Of a DNA stretch of 64,000 bases, positions 46,294 to 56,215 are shown one piece after another. Position 1 is the stretch's first letter, and each line of letters starts with the position of its first letter. The DNA is taken from assembly GCF_016545825.1 (NCBI RefSeq), contig NC_052614.1, positions 44,390,712 to 44,454,711 on the forward strand, in the 5' to 3' direction. Made by a program: the position numbers and the translations under genes. This DNA is from Eucalyptus grandis (taxonomy: Eukaryota > Streptophyta > Magnoliopsida > Myrtales > Myrtaceae). The notes under the pieces are model-generated. The model saw only the letters and a program-made list of their open reading frames with translations. It ran no database searches and was not told where the DNA came from.

Positions 46294-47118
46294 AAGCAAG
46301 CCAACCAATCAAAAATCTTAGGAAAATATCTAAAATCATCATCACTCTTGCCACAAAAGTCTCTATGCTTCATCTTCACTCCACCAATCAAAATTTACCT
46401 CTAATTTCCCCCAATTAAACCCTTTTTTGGGGTAGAAAAACTCAAATTCTCTACCATCCAAATTTCATTCCCTTTTTCCTTTTGTTCGAAAATCGTTTTT
46501 CCGCAAAATTTCAAACTCGTTGAAGATTCGTCGAAAGACGAGGCGATGTCCAATAAATAAATCGTGACACGCTCAAACGTTCGATTCTCGAAACTAAATT
46601 AAATTTCGTGGTTAAAATCGACCGAACGCGAATTTAGTACGACCTAATCTACCAAGTAGCTTTTAAGGGTTTTGGAGCGTTTGACCCATGGTCGATAATT
46701 TTCGATCCACGTTTGTGCATTTTCGAATCATAGACGACAATCAGTTGCATGTAATTGCGAGGGTTCAATTACATGTCCTGAATATAATATCGATAAAAAA
46801 TCGGTTTATTGTCGTTTGACATGAATATCGTAATCATGCGGAACCACCCACAATTTGACTACGTACTTCCATCGAATCGAATTATATTCGTTCGCTAATC
46901 AATTTATAACGGTGTTGTATTGACTCTTGCCGATCATTATGGTCGAGCGGTCGATTTCTAATCAAATTCTCTAATATGTCGCGTTTATATCCCTTAACGG
47001 CCTCACTAATAGATTAGTTAACTCGTGAGTGATCAGTTCCGAGTAAAATAACCTTAAGCGCATCAATGAAATAACCATTTCATATATTCGAAACAGAGCC
47101 AAATTTCGGGATGTCACA
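44108..47118 (-). repeat. Solo LTR of the chromovirus family, 3011 bp, TSD CCAGG
   Basis: Plus-strand ends TGTAATGCCCTGAACCCCGAGCGC and GGGATGTCACA. CCAGG is at 44103-44107 and 47119-47123. It lies inside the 5' LTR of the movement-protein-like element; the copy at 32909-33205 shows the uninterrupted sequence around AACCAGGT. The 224-codon minus-strand frame at 45717-46391 is a proline/histidine/serine low-complexity artefact. Confidence 0.92.
46262..46288. repeat. (GA)n microsatellite
   Basis: Thirteen GA units followed by a G-run, in the solo LTR. Likely length-variable. Confidence 0.9.
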
Positions 47119-47372
47119 CCAGGTAAGTTGTAGCAGGTATGCAAAGCTCATGTTCAAACCCTTCTTTAAGGACTACCTTTTAGCTGCAAACTACCCAGAG
47201 ATTTAGTTCAAAGCATAAAATCACTCAAGGATACCAAGATGGTAATATTTTTGACAAGCTGAGCTACATTTCTCATAGGATCCTACCAGACTAAAGAAAA
47301 TGAGGTGTTCAGAGAGATATGAGAGAATTTTCACAAGTAAATTTTTTACTTTAGGGGACTCTGTCCAAAACA

Positions 47373-47667
47373 AGCATCGCAAGAAAAAATATACACAAAA
47401 ATTAGCATCTTTTTGGGCTATGAACCAAACCAAGAAAAAAAGAAATATAGTTCAAAAAATAATTGAAGTTAGAAACTTTTGTGAATCAATCATTTTCTTT
47501 GCATGAATTATAATTTTTACGAATCAAATTATATCCCGACAAATTTTTTTATTAATGTGGTTTTGCATTAATAGGTCATGTGCATGCATGGTTAATTCCT
47601 AAGTTCTCTCGAGATTTTGCCAAAATTTTCTTGGGATTGGCCCTACTCCACTCTTATATGAGTAATC
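47373..47667. other. Flank between the composite and the next MULE
   Basis: AT-rich. It includes the 9-base word TGAGTAATC at 47659-47667, a possible degraded target duplication. No gene. Confidence 0.35.
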
Positions 47668-49016
47668 TGACAGAAGAACAGCCCAAGTGCCATAACTTGA
47701 CACGGAGGGACACTTAAGTGCTATAACTTCAAAATGGTACACTTGAGTGCTAGTTTCGAAGTTAAATTGAACACTTAAGTGCCACTCCAGCGAAAATCCG
47801 GCCAAATGGTTGACGTGGCAACTTTCCGGCGAGTTTGGTCCAAAACGGCATCGTTTTGCACGCTGACGTGGCGGAGAAATGCAAAAACAACGCCGTTTTC
47901 GTGTCTACGTGTAAATAATAATATAAAAATTAATTAAATTAGATTTAAACTTAATTTTATTTAAAATATTCAAAAAAATTAAGAAAAATAAAAGGGGAGG
48001 TCGAACGGGGCGGCCGAGGGCCGAGCCCTCGTGGCCGCCCCGGCCGTCGCCGGAAGGGCCACCGACAAAGTGGGGAGGGTCAACCGGGGGTCGCCGACCC
48101 CGGCCGACCCTCCCAGTCAGTCGTTGGCCCTTCCCGGCGGCAGCGGGAGGCGGCGAGGGCCCACAAGCCCTTGCCGAATCTGGGCGAGGGCCGTAACCCT
48201 CGCCCCAAATCTGGGAGGGCTCGCATGGGGCGAGGGTCGCGGGCCCTCGCCGCCTCCCCGCCATCGCCGGGAAGGGCCGGTGACGGAGTGGGGAGGGTCG
48301 GCCGGGTCGCCGGGCCCCGGCCGGGGGCAGGCGAGGCCGGCCGACCGGCGGCGAGGGCCCGCGAGCCCTCACCCAAATATGGGGAGAGGGTCGCGGCCCG
48401 CCGCGATCCGACGAGGGCTCGTAGCCCTCGCCGTTGGTCGGCCGGGGCCGGCGAGGCCGGGCCGACCGGCGGCAAGGGCCCGCGAGCCCTCACCCAAATC
48501 TGGGGAGAGGTCGCGGCCCTCACCGCGATCCGACGAGGGCTCGCAGCCCTCGGCTGTCGGTCGGCCGGGGCCGCGACCTCGGTCGACCCTCCCCCACCGT
48601 TGCCGACCCTTCCCGGCGTCGGTTGGGAGGCAGCGGCGTTGAGGGCTCAGCCCTCAACCCCCCCCTTTTTTAAATTTTTCTTAATTTTTTAATTTTTCTT
48701 ATTTTATTAAATTTTTTGAATATTTTAAATAAAATTAAGTTTAAATCTAATTTAATTAATTTTTATATTATTATTTACACGTAGACACGAAATGGCGTTA
48801 TTTTTGCATTTTCTCCGCCACGTCGTCGTGCAAACGACGCCGTTTTGGACCAAACTCGCCGGAAAATTGCCACGTTAGCCATTTGGCCAGATTTTTGCCG
48901 GAGTGGCACTTAAGTGTTCCATTTACTCCGATATTGGCACTTAAGTGTACCATTTCAAATTTATGGCACTTAAGTGTCCCTCCATGCCAAGTTATGGCAC
49001 TCAGTGTCCCAACCTC
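47668..49016. mobile_element. MULE-like TIR transposon, about 1.35 kb, GC-rich core
   Basis: Arms of about 330 bp are inverted copies: the left 47690-47995 matches the reverse complement of 48670-48995, including ACACTTAAGTGC words, CCAAAACGGC, the CACGTAGACAC word, and TTAATTAAATTAGATTTAAA. The core 48000-48665 is extremely GC-rich. Ends are set by a weak 7-of-9 duplication (TGAGTAATC and TAAGTATTC), so they may be off by several bases. No transposase. The six overlapping open frames in the core, up to 203 codons, arise from base composition. Confidence 0.75.
48332..48572. repeat. Two tandem units of about 120 bp in the GC-rich core
   Basis: Each unit contains GACCGGCGGC, GGGCCCGCGAGCCCTCACCC and GATCCGACGAGGGCTCG. 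The word GAGGGCCCGCGAGCCCTC is nearly self-complementary, so the single strand could form strong hairpins. Confidence 0.7.
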
Positions 49017-49269
49017 TAAGTATTCCCATCAAGTGTATTATGCAATTTAATACACCAACAATATTGGCTATAGAATTCATTGAGATTTTAGCTCAACATC
49101 TATTTTATTGTAGTCTTGCATTATTCTCACCTTATGAGGTACAAAAAATTTTAATAGTGCACTATTAGATCAACGAATGACTTGTTATTATATGAATGAA
49201 CCTCATGGGATCCTTAATCACATGAGTTGGGGTTCCATCACTTTTAATTACTCTCAACTGGCTTAAGTC

Positions 49270-49590
49270 TCATTTCTCTCGATGTATCATTAATTTTCTT
49301 CAATTTAGTTAGAGAATTGGCCAAATTCAATTATGATTTTTACATAATCAACGGACATAATTCCATCTTTAAGCAGCTATTTTTCCACATCATGTCTCCA
49401 CCAGATGTGTCCATTTTTGCAATTGAAAGTTCTAGTCTTTGAAATGACTATGTCGCTTGGCAATCACAATGCATGGGCAGGTTTTATTCCAAAGGAATAT
49501 ATGCTAGGAAATTTCTCAACAACTTGGCCTCATATGTAAACTTGAGAAGAACTTTCCCTTTTTCCCAAGAATTTGAGCAATTTTCAAATC
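49270..49590 (-). pseudogene. Ty1/copia relic: short protease-side piece fused to the RNase H end
   Basis: Minus strand: ILGKGKVLLKFT-like sequence (about 49575-49510) belongs just downstream of a copia protease. It is followed directly by PMHCDCQAT and then WWRHDVEK with LLKDGIMSVDYVK in shifting frames, the C-terminal RNase H end. Integrase and RT between them are deleted. The upstream continuation is at 52926-53110 beyond the LINE. Confidence 0.65.
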
Positions 49591-49729
49591 ACCAAGGTTT
49601 TTTTTTTACGAGAAAGAGGCTAATATTATTAGCTAAAAGCCAGAGCTAATACAGCATATGCATTAGTACAAAGTAAGTCCAAAAGAGCAGGGGTTTATTC
49701 ACCCAGTTGCTAGGAAGAAAACTCAAACG

Positions 49730-50065
49730 CTAGGCTTTAGCTACCCAATCAGCTACCCTATTAGTACTTCTACTGCAATGGGCGAAAGACGGACCCGAAA
49801 TATTCTCCATTTTGTGTTTGGCCCGGTCCACAAGAGGTTGCACTGACCAGTTAACAACAGTTGAGGAGAGAACACTTTCCACTAGCAAACGACAATCAAA
49901 CATAAGAAGTATTTCTTTTTCTGGGGAATTTGGGATTAGCTTAGAAGAGATCAAATCTAGGGTTTCAACCAAAGCGACGGCCTCTGCTTGTTCAGCTAAA
50001 CTCACCTCGATATGCTTCGCAAACCCATCTCTGATTTGACCCAAAGAGTCCCTGCATACACAAGC
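49730..50065 (-). pseudogene. LINE RNase H, C-terminal part
   Basis: Reads CRDSLGQIRDGFAKHI, then EQAEAVALVETLDL (catalytic E), FDCRLLVESV (catalytic D) and ending NRVADWVAKA. This is a typical RVT_3 RNase H end. Its first strand, VNIDASFEGT, lies about 1.2 kb away at 51290-51330, so the domain is split. Confidence 0.75.
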
Positions 50066-51289
50066 AACAGAAGTCTAAGGTCTTGATCTTGTCTACTGAG
50101 CACCGAGGAAGGCTCCCATCGTCTCTCTAGTCGGGGCATAGCAGAATGCCGGATCTAGAGGCCTTCCAGCAACGCGTTTGGTGGGATCTAGGCCGGGAGG
50201 AGGGCCACGTCGTTCCTCTATTTCATTGCTACTCTGGTTGATCATTTTCCCTTTCCTCGCCTCCGATTCACAAGTTTTGGCATGGTGGGCGTCGGTGTTG
50301 CTTCTTCCGTGTGCCTGCGATGCTGTATATTCAGATCCGGTAGATCTGAGGTCGTGATCCTTGGCAGTAGAGGCAGTAGATGTGTCATCCATGGTGCCAC
50401 CGCTCAGGGGGAGCTGTCCATCTATTGAGACGACACCTGCATTGTGCAGCTCAGGCGAGTGCTTTTTATTGCAGATCTGGAAATTGAGTGGCTTCTCCCA
50501 GTGACTAGACCCAATCCTAGCTGTGGATCGGAGGTCATGTTCCACGGTTTCAGAGGCGGTAGATGTTTCCTTGGTGGGGTCGCTGCGTAGAGGGAGCATT
50601 CGACCATCCCGAACAGCTCTGTTACTGTGCAACTCAGGCGAGCGAGAGCCATGGAGGATCTAGAAAGGGCCTGGTATCTCCATTTGATCAAATCCATCCT
50701 TGTCTTCACTGCTGAACAAGTAAGCCTTGTGCTTATGTAGCTTTGTCACTCGGGCATTCTTAGAAGGAAGTGGCATTTGGTTATTCCTCCTACTCGAAGG
50801 CTGTGTTCTTGGGGCGACTTTGTCATTTTTGACTTGATTATTCGGCTTTATAGGTGGCAGGGGGTGATCACCATTCGAGCCTCGATCCAGGGGTTGTTTC
50901 CCGTATTCTAACTCTCGACGTCTACTGGGCACTTGGATGTGCCTTTGCAGGTATGCCTTCGATTTGGGCTGGGATGTTTGCTATGCGCTGTTCTGTTCAG
51001 ACCAGGTATGCGTTGGGTCCAGACTAAACTGCTCAAATCTGCATGTGGCGAAATAGCTCGATGTGTTTTATCCTTCCTAGTAGTGCTATTTACCTTCTGG
51101 TTATGCATTATATCAGAATCTGTTTCAACCGTGGCTGCATTCTAATTCGGAATAGGGAATGGGAGCGCATGATGATTGGCCAGAGTGATGTCGCAGTTAG
51201 GGGGTTGAAGATTGGGAGGGATTTGAATTGGTTTCAATGAGACGCCCCACCTCCTCGGGATATTCTCCAAGCGAAGTGCTGACATTACA
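50066..51289 (-). other. Unrecognised 1.2-kb segment within the LINE RNase H
   Basis: Separates two halves of one RNase H domain. It contains open stretches of 179, 95 and 90 codons on the minus strand. The longest (50093-50632) is rich in Ser/Thr/charged residues and has two repeats around EHDLRST and DHDLRSTGS, from DNA repeats at about 50341-50480 and 50519-50663. It may derive from LINE ORF1 moved by rearrangement, or be an unrelated insertion. I saw no inverted repeats at its ends. Confidence 0.45.
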
Positions 51290-52925
51290 AGTACCTTCAA
51301 ACGAGGCGTCTATATTAACTTTCAGAACTCCTAGGGCTAGAGGTTGCCACTTATCCTATTCTCCTTGGCCTCGATTCCCTTTTGGTGATTTTTTATTCCA
51401 AGTTGAGAAACTCTCCTGTGACATTGTGGCTTTGAACGGGGTTTGGTGCGGGTTGAGGGTATGTTTACTAAATATGAAGTGATTTCGATCCTTCCATATA
51501 CACCACAGAACTGTGGCAATCAGTTCAAAATTGTGTGAGTGCCCTTGTCCCGCAAAATTTATACACACCCAGTCATCAAATCTTGTTAAACCCACTCAAT
51601 TTATGCGGGCTTGCAAGGATGGGTCATTCCAGATTTGTGTTGTCCGGGGGCAAAGCAGCAAGGTGTGCTCGATCATTTCCGGTTCCAATTTGCATATTGG
51701 GCATAATGGTTCAGGTATAATCTTTCGCCTATAAAGATTATCCAAGGTAGGCAGTGCATTTTGACAAGCACTCCGTAGGAAGAATTTTATTTTTGGTTGT
51801 ACCACGGATTCTAGATAAGCTTCCATATGAATGGATTGAACTGGTATGATGTTGTTGGTGTCAACTCTCGATGTATAGCTGGTTTTCTATTTGAAAAGTA
51901 ACCACTCTTGACCGCATAGGTTCTTGATTTGTTATTTGCCCAAACCAGTTTATCTTTTGTAGTTGGGAGGCCTAGAGGTATTGCTTTAATTGATGTCAGT
52001 AGAGGTTCATCAAATAGGGATCGCAAGAGGTCTTCCCTCCAAGTTCCAGCTTCAAAATCAATCAATTCAGCGACCTTACCTAGTTCATTTGGGCTTGCAG
52101 TTCCTCCAATCAGTCCTATCGTCAACCACTTATACTCTCTAACTGAAAATTTTTGTCCATTACCCACTACCCACATAACTTGGGGAGCAATTGTGTCTCT
52201 TCCAGCTAATAAGCTTTGCCAGCCCCACGATGAATGGGATCCTTTCTCTGCTCGCCAAAAGTCACGGTTGGGGAAGTAAAGACCTTTCATGAGTCGGCTC
52301 CAAAGTGTATGTGGACATTGAGAAATCCTCCAGGCTTGTTTCCCTAACATAGCGGGGTTAAAAGCCAGTAGGTCTTTAAAACCAAGCCTGCCTTCCTCCT
52401 TACGTAGTTTTAGAAGATCTCATTTTCGCCAATGTAGACCTGATGTCTTATTGTTATTTCTCCACCATAAGTTAGCAATTTTCTTCTCAATTGCTTTGAT
52501 AATGGAAACTGGAATTTTAAATATTGACATTGCATATTGAGGTATTGCCTGAACTACTGATTTGAGAATAATCTCCTTTCCAACTCTTAAAAGCAAGTTT
52601 TCTTTCAGCTCTCCAACTTTGAGTTTACCCTGGCCAATATCCATGCAAACATATCTTTTTTTGAGGTCCCCTAGTCTAAATGGATTCCTAAATACTTTCC
52701 AGTTTTCGCAATTTCGGGAACCCTCAGCACTGATACCATGTTTCTTCTAAGGCTATTTGGACAACCTTTGCTGAAAAATAATCCTGATTTGTAGAGGTTA
52801 ATGGCTTGACTAGAGGCATAGCAGTAGTGATGGAGTATAGTTGCTAAGTTTTGGCATTCTAGCACTATACCATCCAGGAAGAAAATAGAGTCGTCTGCAA
52901 ATAATAAGATAAATAATTCATTCTC
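51290..52925 (-). pseudogene. LINE reverse transcriptase end and zf-RVT region
   Basis: FADDSIFFLDG carries the RT catalytic DD. KTGKYLGIHLD is followed by LLRVGKEIILKSVVQAIPQYAMSIFKIP, the conserved thumb region, then WRISQCPHTLWSRLMKGLYF. Stops at 52645 and 52410 and a frame change near 51830 disable it. Upstream RT motifs and the endonuclease are absent, consistent with the usual 5' truncation. Confidence 0.8.
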
Positions 52926-53110
52926 TTTCCCTTAAAGGTGTACCAAAGGAAAATGCATATTTATTTGCACATATATGCCTGGTAGCACCTATATCTATCA
53001 CCCCTTTTTCATAGTGGTCACAATTTTTGCTTGAAAAATGACTGTAGTAATATGTCATCAGAGTTATTTTCTTCAACCAAGTTGATGTTTGGTCTAGCAA
53101 GATTGTCATT
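52926..53110 (-). pseudogene. Ty1/copia protease fragment
   Basis: Minus strand shows GVIDIGATRHICANKYAF, the copia protease active-site pattern with D-I-G where D-T/S-G is expected. It is cut after TPLRERE by the LINE, and the element resumes at 49590. Confidence 0.7.
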
Positions 53111-53357
53111 TCACTATAATTCTTATTTGGCTAATTTTCAAGTTAGACCACCTTCACCAAAGGTGAACATATACCATTCAGTGGACTTTGTCTCATTTGA
53201 ATCCGAGACTCAGTTAGTATCATCATATCTTTTTAATACAATGGGAAATTTACTATATTGGATGTCATAGTTTATGGCTCCTTGCATAACATGATAATCT
53301 AGTCCCAAAACTTCTTACCACCTATATTCCTAAATCAAAATCATGTTTAAGCTATGG
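53111..53357 (-). other. Upstream remnant of the copia relic
   Basis: Probably the linker between gag and protease on the minus strand (acidic VEENSDD-like reading). Too decayed to assign firmly. Confidence 0.35.
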
Positions 53358-53934
53358 ATATATAAAGGGAGAAGGACACCAAAAGTGCCTTAACTTATGT
53401 ATAGTACCACAACTTTTCACCAGCTCACTTAAGTGCCAAAATTGAAGAAAAACAATCACTTAATTGCCTCCAGCAAAAAATTCTGGTTAGAAAAATTAAG
53501 TGACTTTTATAATTAAAGCTTTTATTTGAGATGGCATTTTTTCACTAAAGTGATCACTTTTTTTATTAAGATTAACACTGCAGTGGTCAATTTTTAACAA
53601 CGATTGGCACTAAAATGATCATTTTTCTTACAATGACTAGCACTAAATTGATCACTTCTTAACTTGCTATACGATGTCATTTAAGAGTTTTTTTGGGACT
53701 GAAGTAATCACTTTTTAACAACAATTGGCATTGAAACGATCATTTTTTTACAATGACTAACACCGAGTTAATCACTTTCTAACTTGCTACACAACGTCGT
53801 TTAGAGATTACATGTTGACCGAGCACACTGACAATTGACGAGGATTGATAAATTAATGAAATATTGCCACGATTACCGACGACTCAAATTGAAGTTAGCA
53901 CTTAAGTGATCGTTTTTTTTAAGTGGCACTTAAG

Positions 53935-55602
53935 GACGTGCGGACCCCGGAGTGCCATAACTTTGGCCAAGGGACACTTAAGTGCCATAACTTACGAAAG
54001 GTACACTTAAGTGCCACATTTTAAGAAAAGTGGGACACCTGAGTGCCATCTCCGGCGAAGTTGGCCGGAAATCATACGTGGCATTAAAATATTAATATTT
54101 CTCGCTGATGTGTTTCGCCAGAGCCGAGTCAGCTCGAATTCGCCAAAAACGACGTCGTTTGACATCATTTGAATTTTATAATAATAAAAATTATTTAAAT
54201 TAAATTTACAATAAATTTAAACATTTTTAAAAAATTTAAAAATTTAGAAACTTTAAAAATTAAAAAAATTTAAAAAAATTTAAAAAAAATTACAAATAAT
54301 TTACAAAATTTACAAAAAATTAAAAAAATTTAGAAAAATTTAAAAAAATTTAAAAAAATTTAAAAAATTTAAAAAAATTTACAAAAATTTAAAATTTGCA
54401 AAATTTTTTAGAAAGTTACAAAAAATTTACAAAATTTATAAAAAATTTACAAAATTTACATAAAATTTACATAAAATTTAAAAAAAAAATTAAAAAAATC
54501 AAAAAATTTACAAAAATTTTAGAAAGTTACAAAAAATTTAAAAATTTACGAAATTTACAAAAACTTAAAAAAGTTACAAAAAATTTCAGCCCTCACCGCC
54601 TCCCTTTTTTTTTAATTATTTTTTGTAACTTTTTGCAAATTTTTTTAATTTTTAAAATTTAAAAATAAATTTATTTTTATATTAAAATTAATTAATTTAT
54701 ATATTAAATTTTTTACCATGTCAGCACCAAATTAACGTCGTTTTGGGTGTTGGCCAGATTAGAGCACTTAAATCGGCCAAAACAACGTTCTTTTGGTATA
54801 AGTTGAATTTTAATATAATAGAAAAATTAATTAAATTAAATTTAAAACAAAACAATAATATAATTTATTTTTATTTTTAAAAAATGTAGGAGGAGGAGAA
54901 AGGCAGCCAACGGCCGAGGGCGGAGCCCTCGTTGCCACCACCTCCCGCCATCGCCGGAAGGTGGGGGAGGGTTGGCCGGGCCCGCCTCCTTTTCTTAAAA
55001 AAAAAATTTCAAAATATTTTTATAATTTTTAAAATTTTCTAATATTTTTAAAAATTTTCGAAATTTTTTAATATTTTCTAAAATTTTTGAATTTTTTTAT
55101 TTTTAACTTTTAATTTATTTTTAATTTATTTATTTATTTAATATTTTATAAATTTTTATAGAATTTTATAATTTTTTATAGAAATTTATAAATTTTTACA
55201 AAATTTTTACAAAATTTTTAAAATTTTCTAAAATTTTTATATTTTTTCAAATTTTTTAAATTTTTTATAATTTTTTTAAATTTTTTATAATTTTTTAAAA
55301 TTTTTAAAATTTTTAAAAATTTAACATTTTTTAATATTTTAATATTTTTTAAATATTTAAATAAATTTAGTTTTAAATTATTTTTATATTAAATTTTTGG
55401 CCACGTCAACATTAAAACGACGCCGTTTCGCACTCACTTCGCCGGAAAATTGACACGTCAGCGTTTTGGCCGGATTTTGGCCGGATTGGCACTCAAGTGA
55501 TCCATTTTACTCCGATTTTGGCACTTAAGTGTACCTTTCGTAAGTTATGGCACTTAAGTGTCCCTTTGTGCAAAGTTAAGGCACTTGAAGTGTTCTTTTG
55601 CC
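53935..55602. mobile_element. Inner MULE-like element with a perfect 10-bp TSD
   Basis: GGCACTTAAG is at 53925-53934 and 55603-55612. Inverted arms share GTGCCATAACTT, GGGACACTTAAGTGCC and ACTTACGAAAGGTACACTTAAG. Two core-like patches (about 54590 and 54900-54990), separated by arm-like sequence near 54720-54830, suggest two fused copies. The arms at 54190-54590 and 55000-55400 are almost pure A/T. The open frame at 54396-54662 is an AT-repeat artefact. Confidence 0.8.
54190..54590. repeat. A/T array, AAATTTA-type words (left arm)
   Basis: Nearly all bases are A or T, in irregular repeats of AAAATTTACAAAATTT and AAAAATTTAAAAAAA. A matching T-strand array lies at 55000-55400, so the two arms could pair into a long hairpin. 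Confidence 0.8.
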
Positions 55603-55791
55603 GGCACTTAAGTGAGCCGGCAAAAAATTATAATATTAAAGTGAACACCGTACACAAGTTAAGGCACTTCTAGTTTTCTTTTACCAATATACAAATATGC
55701 AACAAAGAAGCAAATATAAATTCTATCCAATTGAATCCAAACCAATATCCAAATGAGACCAAACACTCAGTATTCGAACAAAAATGAGTAA

Positions 55792-56198
55792 TGTTGTACT
55801 TAATTAGTATGTCCATGATGGGGTGCGATTAAAATGCACCGTTTCGTCTTGATATGCGACAATGGAAAGACACCCTTTGAAATGGTGTAATGGAGTCATA
55901 TAAAAGACTCCTAAAGACAACCATTGGAAAGGTTGGCAAAACGTACGCTCAAAAAGAAATAGTTTTTTCTTTTCTCTCCCATTTCCATCAAAAAGAAAGA
56001 AGGCATTCCATTTCTCCTCTACAAGAACAATTGGCATTTACGCTGTGGAAATCAGGTGCTTTCCTCATGATTGCATTCAGACCAACATGAAGTATTTTTA
56101 TTCGTGATTCATCCGCAATTCAATGTTTGTTCCGAGGTTAATTGTTGTTTGTGCATCGGATAAAGGTAAGTCGTCTTTCACTGACTTGATTTCCTACA
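55792..56198 (+). repeat. 5' LTR of the copia element
   Basis: TG...CA ends. Contains GTCATATAAAAGACTCC at about 55898, a plausible TATA box, conserved in the 3' LTR. Confidence 0.93.
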
Positions 56199-56215
56199 TT
56201 TGTATCAAAGCCCGG
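56199..56215 (+). promoter_or_regulatory. Primer-binding site of the copia element
   Basis: TTTGTATCAAAGCCCGG follows the LTR directly, a mutated form of the initiator-Met site TGGTATCAGAGC. Confidence 0.75.

Larger units (their letters stand above)
44072..47372 (-). repeat. 5' LTR of the movement-protein-like element, interrupted
   Basis: Consists of 44072-44107 and 47119-47372, joined by one CCAGG, and matches 32909-33205. The nested solo LTR occupies 44108-47118. Plus-strand ends are TGATGGGATC and CCAAAACA. Confidence 0.75.
32905..47377 (-). mobile_element. LTR retroelement with a movement-protein-like gene, split by nested insertions
   Basis: Two related LTRs bound it on the minus strand: 44072-47372 (5' LTR, itself split) and 32909-33205 (3' LTR). 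Next to the 5' LTR, 44058-44071 read on the minus strand is TTGGTATCAGAGCC, a perfect initiator-Met primer site. Next to the 3' LTR the minus strand has the purine-rich AAGGCAAGGAGGATG. AGCA flanks both outer ends (32905-32908 and 47373-47376). The remaining internal DNA totals only about 1.5 kb and holds one recognisable gene, the movement-protein-like one. No pol of its own is left, through loss or because it was non-autonomous. Confidence 0.7.
49598..52925 (-). mobile_element. 5'-truncated plant LINE (L1 type), minus strand
   Basis: From the 5' side on the minus strand: RT motif FADDSIFF (near 52890), the thumb region to 52420, a zf-RVT-like region (52350-51600) with SVREYKWL and CPICKLEPEMIEHTLLLCP, then an RNase H domain, and an A-tail shown by ten T at 49598-49607. 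Stops and frame breaks throughout. It inserted into the copia relic. I found no clean target duplication. Confidence 0.8.
53367..55686. mobile_element. Outer MULE-like element, carrying a nested relative
   Basis: Left end GGGAGAAGGACACC..AAGTGCCTTAACTTATGTA; the reverse complement of the right end is TGGTAAAAGAAAACTAGAAGTGCC followed by TTAACTTGTGTA. Flanks ATATATAAA (53358-53366) and ATATACAAA (55687-55695) match at 8 of 9 bases. Removing the inner element leaves about 640 bp. Confidence 0.75.

Noticed and set aside
45717..46391. 224-codon minus-strand open frame
   Set aside because: Low-complexity Ser/His/Pro translation through a (GA)n repeat inside a solo LTR, with overlapping frames on both strands.
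48031..48642. 203-codon open frame and its overlapping frames in the GC-rich core
   Set aside because: Stop codons are AT-rich, so such a core is open in all frames; the sequence is repetitive and lies within a MULE.
54396..54662. 88-codon Lys/Asn/Phe-rich frame
   Set aside because: Translation of the AAATTTA repeat array.
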